A stretch of DNA of 64,000 nucleotides from Haloferax massiliensis (GTDB taxonomy: Archaea; Halobacteriota; Halobacteria; Halobacteriales; Haloferacaceae): assembly GCF_001368915.1 (NCBI RefSeq), contig NZ_CSTE01000002.1:825349-889348 (forward strand), in the 5' to 3' direction. A program made the translations under genes and the position numbers. Positions within the stretch are counted from its first letter, which is position 1. The number at the start of each line of letters is the position of its first letter. A model generated the notes under the pieces. It was not told the DNA's origin and searched no databases. It saw nothing but the letters and a program-made list of their open reading frames with translations. Shown here one piece after another: positions 25,804-34,473 of the stretch.

Positions 25804-26400
25804 TCAGTCGTCGGCGGCCGCTGCGGCCGGTTCGTGGCTGATTTCGGTGCCGAGCACGTCGAGGAACGCCGCCAGCCACTCGGGGTGGTCGGGCCACGCC
25901 TGTCCGGTGACGAGGTTGCCGTCCACGGTCACCTCGTCGACCCACGAACAGCCCGCGCGCTCGACCTCCGCGCGGACGGCGGGGTAGGCAGTCATCTCGT
26001 AGCCGTCGAGGACGCCCGCGGCGGCGAGAATCTGCGGGCCGTGGCAGATTGCGGCGACCGGCTTCCCCTCGTCGAAGAAGTGCCGGACGGCGTCGAGGAC
26101 CTCGTCGTAGCCGCGGAGGTACTCCGGCGCGCGCCCGCCGGGGACGACGAGCGCGTCGTAGTCGGCGGGGTCCACGTCGGCGAACGTCGCGTTCAGCGCG
26201 AAGTCGTGGCCGCGGGTCTCCAGATACGTCTGGTCGCCGCGGAAGTCGTGGACGGCGGTCTTACACCGGTCGCCGTCCTCCTTTTCGGGACACACCGCGT
26301 GGACCTCGTGACCCACCATCTGGAGCGCCTGAAACGGTACCATAATCTCGTAGTCCTCGACGAAGTCGCCGGCGAGGAGCAGAATCTTCTTTCCGGACAT
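25804..26400 (-). CDS. DJ-1/PfpI-family protein
   Basis: The 198-residue protein shows the DJ-1/PfpI fold: [19 protein letters not shown] at the N-terminus with an acidic residue at the Glu position, the nucleophile elbow [14 protein letters not shown] (Cys-His, about residue 117-118) and a [15 protein letters not shown] loop. Members act as deglycases, chaperones or proteases, and length fits the PfpI branch. ATG at 26400 is preferred over the frame opening 9 nt earlier because it begins [12 protein letters not shown], the family consensus. The gene is single and cytoplasmic. Confidence 0.9.
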   Translation of the reverse strand: MSGKKILLLAGDFVEDYEIMVPFQALQMVGHEVHAVCPEKEDGDRCKTAVHDFRGDQTYLETRGHDFALNATFADVDPADYDALVVPGGRAPEYLRGYDEVLDAVRHFFDEGKPVAAICHGPQILAAAGVLDGYEMTAYPAVRAEVERAGCSWVDEVTVDGNLVTGQAWPDHPEWLAAFLDVLGTEISHEPAAAAADD

Positions 26401-26525
26401 GGGCTTCACCCGACCAGTAGTTGTCGCGTCAGAACGATAATGATTGTGCAGGCGGGGAGCGGCGGCCGAGATGTCGAGAGTCGCCGGCTCTCGCGGTCGA
26501 ACCGGGGTGCGCCGAGACGATGCGC

Positions 26526-27308
26526 CTACTTCGAGACGATGCGCCCGATGTCGCCGAGGCCGTCGAGGACGAAGTCGGGTTCGTAGTCGCTCGCCGCGAG
26601 CGCCGCGTCGTCGGTCACGCCGGTTCGGACCAGCGCGGTTCCCATACCCGCGTCGAGGCCGAACGCGATGTCGGTGTCGAGGCGGTCGCCGACGATGAGG
26701 ACCTCCTCGGGCGGCAGGTCCAACTTGTCGAGGACGAACTCCTGGGCGACCTTCGAGGGCTTGCCGAGAATCGCCTCGGGGTCGCGCTCGGCGACGCCCG
26801 CGACGGCGTTGATAATCGCGCCCGACCCGGGGATGTCGCCGTCGGCGGTCGGGATGATGACGTCGGGGTCGGTGCCGTAGAAGGCGGCCCCGGACCGGAG
26901 CGCGCTGTTGGCGTCGCGGAGGTCGTCGTAGTGGAACTCGCGGTCGATGGCGACGACGACGACTTCGGGCTCGTCGCCCGGCCCGACGAGTTCGAGGCCG
27001 GCGTCTCGAAGCTGGTCGCGGAAGCCCGACTCGCCGATGCAGAAGGTCCGCGCGCCGGGATGTCTGTCGGCGAGGTACGCCGTCGTCGTCGTGCCGGAGG
27101 TGACGACTTCGTCGGCGGTCGCGTCGATGCCGGCCCGACGGAGCCGCGCCTCGTAGGCGACGGGCGCTTTCGTCGGGTTGTTCGAGACGAACAGCCGGTC
27201 GAGCCCGGCGGCGTCGACGGCGGCGAGGCCGTCGAGCGCGCCCGGAATCGCTTCGTCACCGCGAACGACGGTTCCGTCGACGTCGAGAACCACTCCTCTG
27301 TAGTCCAT
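26526..27308 (-). CDS. HAD-superfamily sugar/nucleotide phosphatase (NagD type)
   Basis: The 260-residue protein starts [19 protein letters not shown] (HAD motif I, DxDGT) and has [10 protein letters not shown] (motif II Ser/Thr), a cap domain of type C2, LGKPSK (motif III Lys) and VGDRLDTDI (motif IV). This is the NagD / p-nitrophenylphosphatase pattern. It should dephosphorylate a small phosphometabolite in the cytoplasm; the natural substrate is unknown. ATG at 27308 gives the standard N-terminus although the frame is open further upstream. Confidence 0.92.
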   Translation of the reverse strand: MDYRGVVLDVDGTVVRGDEAIPGALDGLAAVDAAGLDRLFVSNNPTKAPVAYEARLRRAGIDATADEVVTSGTTTTAYLADRHPGARTFCIGESGFRDQLRDAGLELVGPGDEPEVVVVAIDREFHYDDLRDANSALRSGAAFYGTDPDVIIPTADGDIPGSGAIINAVAGVAERDPEAILGKPSKVAQEFVLDKLDLPPEEVLIVGDRLDTDIAFGLDAGMGTALVRTGVTDDAALAASDYEPDFVLDGLGDIGRIVSK

Positions 27309-27386
27309 CGTCCTCGGTAGGGAACCGGGGCTGTTGAACGTTCGCCCGAGAGAACCGTTATGTTCCACGGTGGCATATGTCACTGT

Positions 27387-27641
27387 ATGGATGTCTCTTC
27401 GAAGCGGCTGGTCGGGTGGCTCCGCGGCCCGGCGACCGGCAACAGCCCCATCGGCGTCTACGGGCTCGTGACCGCGATGGTCGCGGTGTTTCTGACCTAC
27501 TCCATCGTGGCCACGGTCTCCGTCGTCGGCCCGTTGCTGTCGACGACGGCCCTCCTCCTCCTGTCGGTCGGCGTGTGGCTCGCGACGTGGGCGGTCCTCG
27601 ACGTCGTCGCCAGTCGGACGCTCCGGGAGTCGGAGGGCTGA
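27387..27641 (+). CDS. Small two-helix membrane protein
   Basis: The 84-residue protein begins MDVSSKRLVGWLRGPATG and contains two hydrophobic helices, about residues 25-45 (VYGLVTAMVAVFLTYSIVA) and 50-75 (LLSTTALLLLSVGVWLATW), followed by an acidic-basic tail. It is likely an integral membrane protein of unknown function. The ATG at 27387 is chosen because the earlier ATG in frame at 27360 adds a Cys/His stretch with no family look. It is separated by 72 nt from the next gene. Confidence 0.6.
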   Translation: MDVSSKRLVGWLRGPATGNSPIGVYGLVTAMVAVFLTYSIVATVSVVGPLLSTTALLLLSVGVWLATWAVLDVVASRTLRESEG

Positions 27642-27713
27642 ACCGTCTCCGGGGTTGCGGCGGAACCGTCACAGAACCAAAGACCAATATGCGCGTCGCC
27701 CCACTCGTCTACC

Positions 27714-28499
27714 GTGACGAACACGCAGCTGACACTCGTCCAAATCGACAACTACGGGCCGTGGACGGTCACTCCGGACCCGCGGCGGGAGATGGACCTC
27801 CAGACGCTCCAGTCGCGGCTCTTCGCCGACTTGGCCCAGTTCGTCGGCGCTCGCGACGGGTACGCGTTTTTCACCCGGTTCGACAACATGGTCGCGGTCA
27901 CGAACGGGCTCGACCGCGACGACCACGAACTGCTGCAGGAGTCTATCGCGAACCGCTATCCCGTGACGCTCAGTCTCGGCATCGGCGTCGACCGGTCGCC
28001 CGCGGTGGCGCTCGAACGCGCCACCGACCGCATCCAGCGCGTCGGGAGCGCACAGGACGGCGACCGCCGCGAAGTCCTCTCCGGTGAGACCCTCCCAGAG
28101 GCCGACCGCTCGGACACCGACCTCCAAATCGCGCACTTCGACGTGAACGACGCGACGGGCAAGTACACCGACCGCCTCAACGAGTTCGACACGTTCATCC
28201 ACATCGAACAGGGCTACGCGTCGCTCATGCGCCACCTGCGGGAGGAACACGGCGCGCTGTCGTTCTTCGTCGGCGGCGACAACATCATCTCGGTCACGCC
28301 CGACCTCACGGAAGACCAGTACCGCGACGCCATCGACCACGTCGAGGCCGAGGCGGACGTGGAACTCAAAGTCGGCGTCGGCACGGCGTCGAACGCCCAC
28401 GAGGCCGGCTTCGCGGCGAAGCACGCGCTCGAAGACTGCCGCCACCGCGGCACGACCGTCGAGTTCGCCGACGCCGCCGTCGAGACCGCAGACGACTGA
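27714..28499 (+). CDS. gch3: GTP cyclohydrolase III
   Basis: The 261-residue protein matches archaeal GTP cyclohydrolase III: TLVQIDNYGPWTVTPDPRRE at the N-terminus, then FFTRFDNMVAVTNGL, and in the second half FFVGGDNIISV with a GVGTA motif. The fold consists of two palm-like domains. The known product in archaea is 2-amino-5-formylamino-6-ribosylamino-pyrimidinone phosphate, which feeds riboflavin and F420 synthesis. A GTG at 27714 is the start; MTNTQLTLVQID is the family N-terminus. The next gene starts only 3 nt after its stop, so it heads an operon. Confidence 0.93.
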   Translation: MTNTQLTLVQIDNYGPWTVTPDPRREMDLQTLQSRLFADLAQFVGARDGYAFFTRFDNMVAVTNGLDRDDHELLQESIANRYPVTLSLGIGVDRSPAVALERATDRIQRVGSAQDGDRREVLSGETLPEADRSDTDLQIAHFDVNDATGKYTDRLNEFDTFIHIEQGYASLMRHLREEHGALSFFVGGDNIISVTPDLTEDQYRDAIDHVEAEADVELKVGVGTASNAHEAGFAAKHALEDCRHRGTTVEFADAAVETADD

Positions 28500-28502
28500 G
28501 CG

Positions 28503-29501
28503 ATGGAGGGTCGCGCGGTCTACTTCGTGGCCCCCGAACGCGTCGAGGTCCGCGACCGCGACGTGCCCGCGCCCGACCCCGGCGAGGTCCGGGTCCGCAC
28601 GCTGACCTCCGCCGTGAGTTCCGGGACCGAACGGCTCGTCTACCGCGGCGAGGCCCCGACCGACCTCGCCGCCGACGAGTCAATCGCGGCGCTCGACGGC
28701 GACCTCTCGTTTCCGCTCCGCTACGGCTACGCCGCCGTCGGCGAAATCGAGGCCGTCGGCGACGGCGTGCCCGACTCGCGGCTCGGAAGCCGCGTCTTCG
28801 CGTTCAACCCCCACGAGAGCCGCTTTCTCGCGTCCCCGTCGGAACTCATCACCGTCCCCGACGACGTGCCAGACGAGCGCGCCGCCCTCCTGCCGACGAT
28901 GGAGACCGCGCTCAACTTCGTGATGGACGGTCGGCCGCTCATCGGCGAGCACGTCGTCGTCTTCGGACAGGGCGTCGTCGGGCTCGTGACCACCGCGCTC
29001 CTCGCGGCGTTCCCGCTGGGCAGTCTGACCGCGGTCGATTGTGTGGCCGAGCGCCGGACCATCGCCGAGAGCCTCGGTGCCGACGAGGCCGTCCACCCCG
29101 AGTCGCTGGACGCGCCCGCAGACGGGGCCGACCTGACGCTCGAACTCTCGGGCGACCCCGACGCGCTCGACGACGCGCTGTCGGTGACGCGGTACGACGG
29201 CCGGGTCGTCGTCGGGTCGTGGTACGGCACCAAGCCCGCCACGCTCGACCTCGGCGGGCGATTTCACCGCTCGCGCATCAGCGTCGAGAGCAGTCAGGTC
29301 AGCACCATCGACCCCGACCTCCGCGGGCGCTGGGACGCCGACCGCCGCTTTTCGTTGGCGTGGGACCACCTCGAAGACCTCCCGCTCGACCCGCTCGTGA
29401 CCCATCGAATCGACGTCGACGAAGCCGCGCGGGCCTACCGACTCCTCGAAGACGCCCCCGACGAGGCCGTCCAAATCCTCTTTACCTACCGGAACTGTTG
29501 A
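28503..29501 (+). CDS. Medium-chain dehydrogenase lacking structural-zinc cysteines
   Basis: The 332-residue protein has the MDR layout. An N-terminal GroES-like domain contains VSSGTERLVYRG, and a Rossmann domain contains VVVFGQGVVGLVTTALLAA (GxGxxG) and a fitting acidic residue after it. It lacks the usual catalytic Cys and the four structural-zinc Cys, so it is not a classical zinc alcohol dehydrogenase. BchC-like or TDH-related reductases show a similar appearance. Squeezed between a pterin-type cyclohydrolase and a PTPS-family gene (gaps of 3 and 6 nt), it probably acts on the same pathway. The substrate is inference only. Confidence 0.8.
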   Translation: MEGRAVYFVAPERVEVRDRDVPAPDPGEVRVRTLTSAVSSGTERLVYRGEAPTDLAADESIAALDGDLSFPLRYGYAAVGEIEAVGDGVPDSRLGSRVFAFNPHESRFLASPSELITVPDDVPDERAALLPTMETALNFVMDGRPLIGEHVVVFGQGVVGLVTTALLAAFPLGSLTAVDCVAERRTIAESLGADEAVHPESLDAPADGADLTLELSGDPDALDDALSVTRYDGRVVVGSWYGTKPATLDLGGRFHRSRISVESSQVSTIDPDLRGRWDADRRFSLAWDHLEDLPLDPLVTHRIDVDEAARAYRLLEDAPDEAVQILFTYRNC

Positions 29502-29507
29502 CAGTTC

Positions 29508-29885
29508 ATGTACCGCGTCTCGGTCCGCAGGGACCTCATCGCCCAGCACTACCTGACGGTTCCGAACCCCGGCCCGGAGGGTGAGCTGCACTCCCACGCG
29601 TTCACCGTCGAGGTCGAACTCTCGGGGCCGGAGCTCGACGAGTACGGCTACCTCGTCGACATCGACGACGTGAAGGCCGCGCTGGACGCGACGCTGTCCC
29701 GCTACCGCGACGAGACGATGAACGAGCTCGTGGAGTTCGCGGGGGAGAACCCGAGCGTCGAGCGGTTCGCCCGCGAGGTGTGCGAGCGGTTCGTCGAGGC
29801 GGCCTCTCTCGACGCGCCCCAGCACGTCTCGGTCCGCGTCTGGGAGGACGACGTGGCGAGCGCGACCTACGAGACCCCGCTCTGA
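29508..29885 (+). CDS. 6-pyruvoyl-tetrahydropterin synthase / QueD-family protein
   Basis: The 125-residue protein is of the PTPS/QueD fold: MYRVSVRRDLIAQHYLT carries one conserved zinc His, and GELHSHAFTVEVELSG the second and third (LHSHAF), followed by the DIDDVKAALDATL helix and the ENPSVERFAREV segment. The catalytic Cys of canonical QueD/PTPS is not in its expected place, which points to one of the alternative PTPS subfamilies. It acts on dihydroneopterin-type substrates. Strong coupling to the upstream dehydrogenase and the downstream glycosyltransferase (1 nt) supports a shared pterin pathway. Confidence 0.87.
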   Translation: MYRVSVRRDLIAQHYLTVPNPGPEGELHSHAFTVEVELSGPELDEYGYLVDIDDVKAALDATLSRYRDETMNELVEFAGENPSVERFAREVCERFVEAASLDAPQHVSVRVWEDDVASATYETPL

Positions 29886-29886
29886 C

Positions 29887-30984
29887 GTGCGTGTCGGACT
29901 CGTCGTCTACGGCCCGCTCGACGGTCGCTCCGGCGGCTATCGCTACGACTCCGAACTCGTCCGCGGACTCCGCGCCGCCGGCGACGACGTGACCGTCGTC
30001 TCGCTCCCCGAGCGGCCGTACCGAACGAGACTCCGAGACAACCTCACCGCCGTCCGCCGCCTCCGGAGCCTCGACGCCGACGTGCTCCTACAGGACGAAC
30101 TGTGTCACCCCTCGCTCGTCGGCGCGAACGCCCTGCTCGACGACGGCGTTCCGGTCGTCTCGGTCGTCCACCACCTCCACTCGCTGGAGCGGTTTCGGTG
30201 GTGGCGACGACGCGCCAGACGCGCCGTCGAGAGCCGGTATCTCCGCTCCGCCGACGCGTTCGTGTTCAACAGCGAGACGACGAAACGGACGGTCGCGGCC
30301 GTCACCGACCCCGAACCGAGCGTCGTGGCGCACCCGGCCGGCGACCGCTTTTCGTCGTTCGGCGCGCCCCTCGGCGACGACGAGATACGGGCGCGCGCCG
30401 CCGACGGCCCGCTCCGAATCGTCACGGTCTGCAACCTCGAACCGCGGAAGAACGTCGACGGCCTGCTCCGCGGCCTCGCCCGCGTCCGCGGCGACTGGGA
30501 GCTAACCGTCGTCGGCGCGCCGGTCGACGGCGATTACGCCGACTCCCTCTCGACGCTCGCCGTTGACCGCGGCATCGACGACCGCGTGACCTTCGCGGGC
30601 CGGCTCTCGGACGCCGACCTCGCGGCGACGCTCCGGGAGTCCCACCTGTTCGCGCTCCCCTCGCACTACGAGGGGTTCGGCATCGCCGCGGTCGAGGCGA
30701 TGGGGTTCGGCCTCCCGGCGCTCGTCTCGTCGGCCGGCGGCGCGGGCGAACTCGTCGCGCACCGCGAGAACGGCTTCCTCGTGGACCCGACCGACTCGGC
30801 CGAAATCACCGACGCGGTGGCCCCGCTGTGTCGGAATCGGCGGCGACTGCAGTCGCTGTCGCTTTCGGCCCGCGACCGATTCCTCGCGCACCCGACGTGG
30901 GACGAGACGGCGGCGACGATTCGCTCGTTCCTGCTCGATATCGTTGGGGATGCAGACGCGGCGTCGCATCCGAACCGCGATTAG
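29887..30984 (+). CDS. Family-4 glycosyltransferase (GT-B fold)
   Basis: The 365-residue protein has the GT4 layout: RVGLVVYGPLDGRSGGY at the N-terminus (a Gly-rich loop), VVSVVHHLHSLERF, then the RIVTVCNLEPRKNVDGLL nucleotide-sugar strand, and ALPSHYEGFGIAAVEAM with the E-x7-E signature (EGFGIAAVE). It should transfer a sugar from a nucleotide donor to an unknown acceptor at the cytoplasmic face. GTG at 29887 lies one base after the PTPS stop, so it is the last gene of the four-gene operon. The acceptor could be a lipid, a protein or, given its neighbours, a pterin. Confidence 0.88.
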   Translation: MRVGLVVYGPLDGRSGGYRYDSELVRGLRAAGDDVTVVSLPERPYRTRLRDNLTAVRRLRSLDADVLLQDELCHPSLVGANALLDDGVPVVSVVHHLHSLERFRWWRRRARRAVESRYLRSADAFVFNSETTKRTVAAVTDPEPSVVAHPAGDRFSSFGAPLGDDEIRARAADGPLRIVTVCNLEPRKNVDGLLRGLARVRGDWELTVVGAPVDGDYADSLSTLAVDRGIDDRVTFAGRLSDADLAATLRESHLFALPSHYEGFGIAAVEAMGFGLPALVSSAGGAGELVAHRENGFLVDPTDSAEITDAVAPLCRNRRRLQSLSLSARDRFLAHPTWDETAATIRSFLLDIVGDADAASHPNRD

Positions 30985-32291
30985 CCGCCGGCGGGCGCGG
31001 GACCGCCACCGCCACCGCCGCCACCGCCGTCGGCATCGACGGTTTCTCCGACCTGCGTGTAAACGAGGAAGAGCCCGACCGCGCCGAGCGCGGTCGCGGC
31101 CACGAAGGGGACCGCGAAGCCGAAGCCGACGAGGACGCCCGAGAACAGCGCGCCGATGGCGACGCCGAGGCCGAACCCCATCGTGAGAATCGAGAGCGTC
31201 GACCCCGACTGGCCCGCCTTGGCGAGGTCGCCCGCGAGGGCGAGCGAGGGGGCGAAGACGGCCGCGACCGCGACGCCCTGCAGGAACCGCGCGAGAATCA
31301 TCAGCCCCGGCGTCTGGACGAACCCCTGTGCGAGCGTCGTCGGCAACAGGAGGACGAAGCCGCCGACGAGGAACGGCCGCCGCCCGTAGCGGTCGCTCAG
31401 TCGGCCGATGGGGTACTGGAAGACCACGTTGGCGAGGACCGTCGCGCCGAACTGCACCGAAAACAGGAACGTCCCCTGGTCGAGGTGCTCGTTGATGACG
31501 TTGGCCAGCGGGGCGTACATGGCGATGCTCAGCGCCATCACGACGGTGGCGACGCCGAGGGCGAACACCGGGTCGAGGCCTGACCCGTCTGGGTTCCGCA
31601 CCGAAAGCGAGATGTCGTCGGCCGCCTCGCTGTCGGTCCGTTCGGGGTCCTCGATGAGCAGTACGATGAGGACGAAACTGACCGCCGCGCCGACGACGGC
31701 GACGAGGAACGCGGCGTCGAAGCCGGATAGCTCGACGCCGGCGACCGAGTAGGGGCCGGCGGTGACCACGCCGCCGGCGACGAGCGGGCCGGTCCCGAAG
31801 CCGAGCAGTCGGAAGGTGTTGAACAGGCCGAAGTTGCCGCCGCGTTCGTCTTCCCCGGAGAGTTCGTTCACGAGCGCCACCGTGACCGGGATGGTAAACG
31901 CCGCGCCGATGCCCTGCAACGCGCGCATGACGAGTATCGAGCCGTAGTCCGCGAACACGAGGTAGCCGGCGCTCCCGACGGCGACGAGCGCGAGGCCGGT
32001 CAGGAGAAAGACCCGCCGCCGTCCCGTCCGGTCCGACAGCGACCCCGTGAACGGCTGGCTCAAGCTGTTGAGAAAGCCGAAAAGCGAGAGCACGACGCCG
32101 ATGAGGAGCTCGGTCGAGAGGGGCAACCCGACGGGGCCGAGCGGGAGCGTCGTCCCGACGAACGACGGCATCGACACCAACTGGCTCCCGATGTACAACG
32201 GGAGGACGACGACCAGAAACGAGTTGGCGAGGGCGTCGACCATCCGGGCCAGCGCGAGCGCGAGAATCCGCGTGTCGACGTTCGGGCGCAT
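30981..32291 (-). CDS. Major facilitator superfamily transporter
   Basis: The 436-residue protein has about 12 hydrophobic helices. The loop 2-3 motif is present as LSQPFTGSLSDRTGRRRVF (G-x-L-a-D-r-x-G-r-k/r-r), which defines MFS permeases, and a second copy after helix 8 reads PIGRLSDRYGRRPFLV. It ends in a Gly-rich tail of about 15 residues (GGGGGGGGPAPAGG). The substrate is not known; drug or metabolite efflux is most common for this type. Its stop overlaps the glycosyltransferase stop by 4 nt in convergent orientation. Confidence 0.92.
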   Translation of the reverse strand: MRPNVDTRILALALARMVDALANSFLVVVLPLYIGSQLVSMPSFVGTTLPLGPVGLPLSTELLIGVVLSLFGFLNSLSQPFTGSLSDRTGRRRVFLLTGLALVAVGSAGYLVFADYGSILVMRALQGIGAAFTIPVTVALVNELSGEDERGGNFGLFNTFRLLGFGTGPLVAGGVVTAGPYSVAGVELSGFDAAFLVAVVGAAVSFVLIVLLIEDPERTDSEAADDISLSVRNPDGSGLDPVFALGVATVVMALSIAMYAPLANVINEHLDQGTFLFSVQFGATVLANVVFQYPIGRLSDRYGRRPFLVGGFVLLLPTTLAQGFVQTPGLMILARFLQGVAVAAVFAPSLALAGDLAKAGQSGSTLSILTMGFGLGVAIGALFSGVLVGFGFAVPFVAATALGAVGLFLVYTQVGETVDADGGGGGGGGGPAPAGG

Positions 32292-32389
32292 CGTCGCCCG
32301 CTACGGCCCTCCGGCGTATCAAGCTACGCGCCCCAGCGACCCTCGCCGCGAGGTACGCGGACGCCGGCCGTGCTGGCGTGGCCCCGACC

Positions 32390-32875
32390 TCAGTCGCGGT
32401 CGGCCCGGACCCACTCTTGGAGCGTGAAGCCCTCGTAGTCGGTCGCGACGTCGAGTACCCACTCGTCGTCGTCCCACTCGGGATAGAACGCGTCGCCCTC
32501 GTACTCGCCGGGGACGCGGCTCAGCACCATCCGGTCGAGGTGGGGCTGGAACAGCGCGTAGATGGCGGCGCCGCCGATGACGTAGGCCGTCTCCGCGCCC
32601 AGCGACTCCGCGATGTCGACCGCGTCCTCGACGCTCGCCGCGCGGTGGGCGGTGTCGACCGCGAAGGACCGTTCGCTTCGGCTCATGACGATTTGGGCGC
32701 TCCCCGGCAGGTCGTCGCGCATCGACTCGAACGTCGTCCGGCCGAGGACGACCGGGTCGTCGGCGATGCGGGCGCGGTACTGCGCTTTGTCGGCGGGAAT
32801 GCTCGGCCACGGGAGTTCGCCGTCGCGGCCGATGACGCGGTTCTCGGCGAGCGCGGCGACAGAGACGAGTTCCAT
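32390..32875 (-). CDS. hdrA: Dihydrofolate reductase
   Basis: The 161-residue protein begins [20 protein letters not shown] and has [27 protein letters not shown], and [20 protein letters not shown], all standard DHFR motifs (including the catalytic acidic residue near 30 and the GG-x-x-[IL] of the NADPH site). The sequence resembles the Haloferax volcanii HdrA enzyme as I remember it but differs at several positions. It reduces dihydrofolate with NADPH. ATG at 32875 is used; a GTG directly before it (32878) is the alternative. The mutable surface is highly acidic. Confidence 0.95.
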   Translation of the reverse strand: MELVSVAALAENRVIGRDGELPWPSIPADKAQYRARIADDPVVLGRTTFESMRDDLPGSAQIVMSRSERSFAVDTAHRAASVEDAVDIAESLGAETAYVIGGAAIYALFQPHLDRMVLSRVPGEYEGDAFYPEWDDDEWVLDVATDYEGFTLQEWVRADRD

Positions 32876-32964
32876 CACTCACCCCTCGGGCGCGGGAGAG
32901 AAAATCGTTGTGCAGCGGCGACGTCGCCGCGGTCGGCGGGGCCGCGACGCGACCGCCCCGGCAC

Positions 32965-33345
32965 TCAGCCGCTCCGGTCGACGATGCGCCGGCAGTCCTC
33001 GATGAACCAAAGCAGGTCGGTCCCCGCGTCGGTTCCGACACTGATGATGATTCGCTCCGTCTCGGAGAAGGGAAACTGCAGGACGAACGCGTTCTCGTAG
33101 TAGTAGACGACGGCGCGGCGCTCGCCGGCGGGCGGCGAGTCGACGCTGGGAGCCGAAAGCGGCGTTTCGACCCGGAGGTCGGAGACGACGTCGGCCAGCG
33201 TCCGTTCGGTGTACCGCTCCGAGAGGTCGTCGCGGATGTATTCCAGTTCGTACCCGTCGCCATCGGCGATGACGACCGTCCGGAGTTCGTCGCCGATGCG
33301 CCTGCTCAGGTACTCGGCGAGTCGATGCGCTGTGTCCCGTACCAT
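32965..33345 (-). CDS. Haloarchaeal conserved protein (DUF7522-like)
   Basis: The 126-residue acidic protein has an alpha/beta look: VRDTAHRLAEYLSRRIGDE, a strand TVVIADGDGYELEYIRDDL, ERRAVVYYYENAFVLQFP and ERIIISVGTDAGTDLLWFIEDCRRIVD. I associate this pattern with a small haloarchaeal family (probably DUF7522). No enzyme motif is visible. It is most likely cytoplasmic, transcribed alone and divergent from the small membrane gene at 33451. Confidence 0.65.
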   Translation of the reverse strand: MVRDTAHRLAEYLSRRIGDELRTVVIADGDGYELEYIRDDLSERYTERTLADVVSDLRVETPLSAPSVDSPPAGERRAVVYYYENAFVLQFPFSETERIIISVGTDAGTDLLWFIEDCRRIVDRSG

Positions 33346-33450
33346 ACCGCGCCGTCACCCCGAGCGGCTATAATTGATTGGTATTTTTGTGGTAATATCT
33401 TCCGGGTCGGGCGCCAATTCTTTTCAAACGAGCGACAGAGGTTGCGACGC

Positions 33451-33708
33451 ATGGAGAAACAGTCGCGGAATCTCCGCCGTGACGGCGCGTTGGTTCTCGT
33501 CGGACTCGCGGGACTGGTTGCGCTCAGCGTGTCGGTTCCGGCGGACTCGGTCGCTGGCGCGGCCGGGGTTCTCCGGGGCGCGCTCCTCGGTGGGTTCGTT
33601 TCGGTGATGGCGTCCGGCGTCTTCCGCGTGGACGACGAACAGGCGCTTCGCTTGGTGGTCGTCGTGGCCGCGGGCGCTGTGCTGGGCTCTCTCGCGCTTC
33701 TCCTGTGA
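33451..33708 (+). CDS. Small three-helix membrane protein
   Basis: The 85-residue protein starts MEKQSRNLRRDGALVLVGLAG and has three hydrophobic helices at about residues 13-28, 37-57 and 65-84, with one acidic loop (VDDEQALRL). It looks like a tight bundle with no motif I recognise. Translation from 33451 is the natural start; a longer open frame upstream overlaps the divergent promoter. It is the last chromosomal gene before the integrated element. Confidence 0.6.
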   Translation: MEKQSRNLRRDGALVLVGLAGLVALSVSVPADSVAGAAGVLRGALLGGFVSVMASGVFRVDDEQALRLVVVVAAGAVLGSLALLL

Positions 33709-33787
33709 GTACGGGTTCGTGGTTCTGGGGGAGAACGTACCTCCCGGAGTGGTGGTAAACCTCCCCGAGAGCGTCGCTACTCCGTGA

Positions 33788-33836
33788 TAAAACCCTGCGG
33801 TAGAATTAATATTAGAGTGGCCCGGAGGGATTCGAC
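33788..33836. repeat. Left attachment repeat (degenerate tRNA-Trp 3' end)
   Basis: This stretch matches 41101-41148 with about five differences, one of them an indel. Its last 20 bases repeat the 3' end of tRNA-Trp (TCGAATCCCTCCGGGCCA on the minus strand) with altered bases. It is the duplicated attachment site left at the far end of the element. The number of changes suggests that the insertion is old. Confidence 0.8.
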
Positions 33837-34180
33837 GTTCTGATCCCCGGTTTTGTCGCGTTCTCGCGTCTCTTCTTTCGAATGAGCGAAACTGGGCGAA
33901 TGAACGAATCCTAGCGCAGTCTGTCGATTGGCAAGGTGAGCGAATCAGTTAGATCGAGCCTGTCGAAGTCATTAGGAACTGACAGAGATCGCGTGACTCG
34001 GACAGAGAGATGTGTTCAGCACGGCCCGCTCATTCAGTTTAAGAATGCTCGATTGAATCAACCGGTAGATAGGTGTGCAGAACGGGACAGTCTGATCAAT
34101 GTCTGTACAATGATTGGTCAATTTAGAAGAAGTATTACCACTACCTCGGCCGAAGGTCATCTCAGGGGGTACTCATCAAA
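33837..34180. other. Element left end, no convincing gene
   Basis: This AT-richer stretch between the attachment repeat and the first small ORF holds short direct repeats of the type GAGCGAA/GGGCGAATGA and no ORF with protein-like composition; a 98-codon frame at 33936 has many Arg/Ser/Cys and no recognisable pattern. It may contain promoter or recombination-accessory sites. Confidence 0.4.
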
Positions 34181-34303
34181 ATGCTCGACTACTTACCGCA
34201 CGTTGTTGACGTTGCGCTCAGTTCTGAGCTAGGCGCTATGGCCTTAGAACTAGCCAGCGTTGGTGTCGTCTTCACTGCACTGTTCAAACGAACAACTGAG
34301 TAA
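34181..34303 (+). CDS. Possible 40-residue hydrophobic peptide
   Basis: ATG at 34181 starts a 40-residue frame beginning MLDYLPHVVDVALSSELG and continuing with a hydrophobic stretch, AMALELASVGVVFTALF, before ending KRTTE. It could be a small membrane peptide of the element. The TAA at 34301 is followed in the same frame by the toxin remnant at 34304, but the two do not look like one protein. The frame is short, so chance cannot be excluded. Confidence 0.35.
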   Translation: MLDYLPHVVDVALSSELGAMALELASVGVVFTALFKRTTE

Positions 34304-34450
34304 ATCAGACCACGGGCGCAGCGTGGTAATGAGCGACATGCCGGGTCCGAAGTCGAGATAATCGACTTCCCTGGGATGCTGACGCTCTACGACCGGTTCA
34401 AAGAAGAGGCCGAGGAGATGTCGTCCATCTCTTGGGACTGGGAAACGTGA
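34304..34450 (+). pseudogene. Remnant of TumE-type toxin gene (C-terminal part)
   Basis: The frame from 34304 to TGA at 34448-34450 has no start codon and encodes RHAGSEVEIIDFPGM followed by LTLYDRFKEEAEEM and SWDWET. From memory this matches the C-terminal end of TumE-family toxins that precede HVO_A0114-type HTH antitoxins in haloarchaea; I could not check it. The N-terminal two thirds are missing. The neighbouring antitoxin is intact, so the toxin was lost by deletion. Confidence 0.6.
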
Positions 34451-34473
34451 GAGATCACGGCAAGGAGACAGAC

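Noticed and set aside
33936-34232. 98-codon frame near the element left end
   Set aside because: It lacks a ribosome-binding site, starts inside the attachment area and has composition unlike protein (Arg/Ser/Cys/Thr without pattern).
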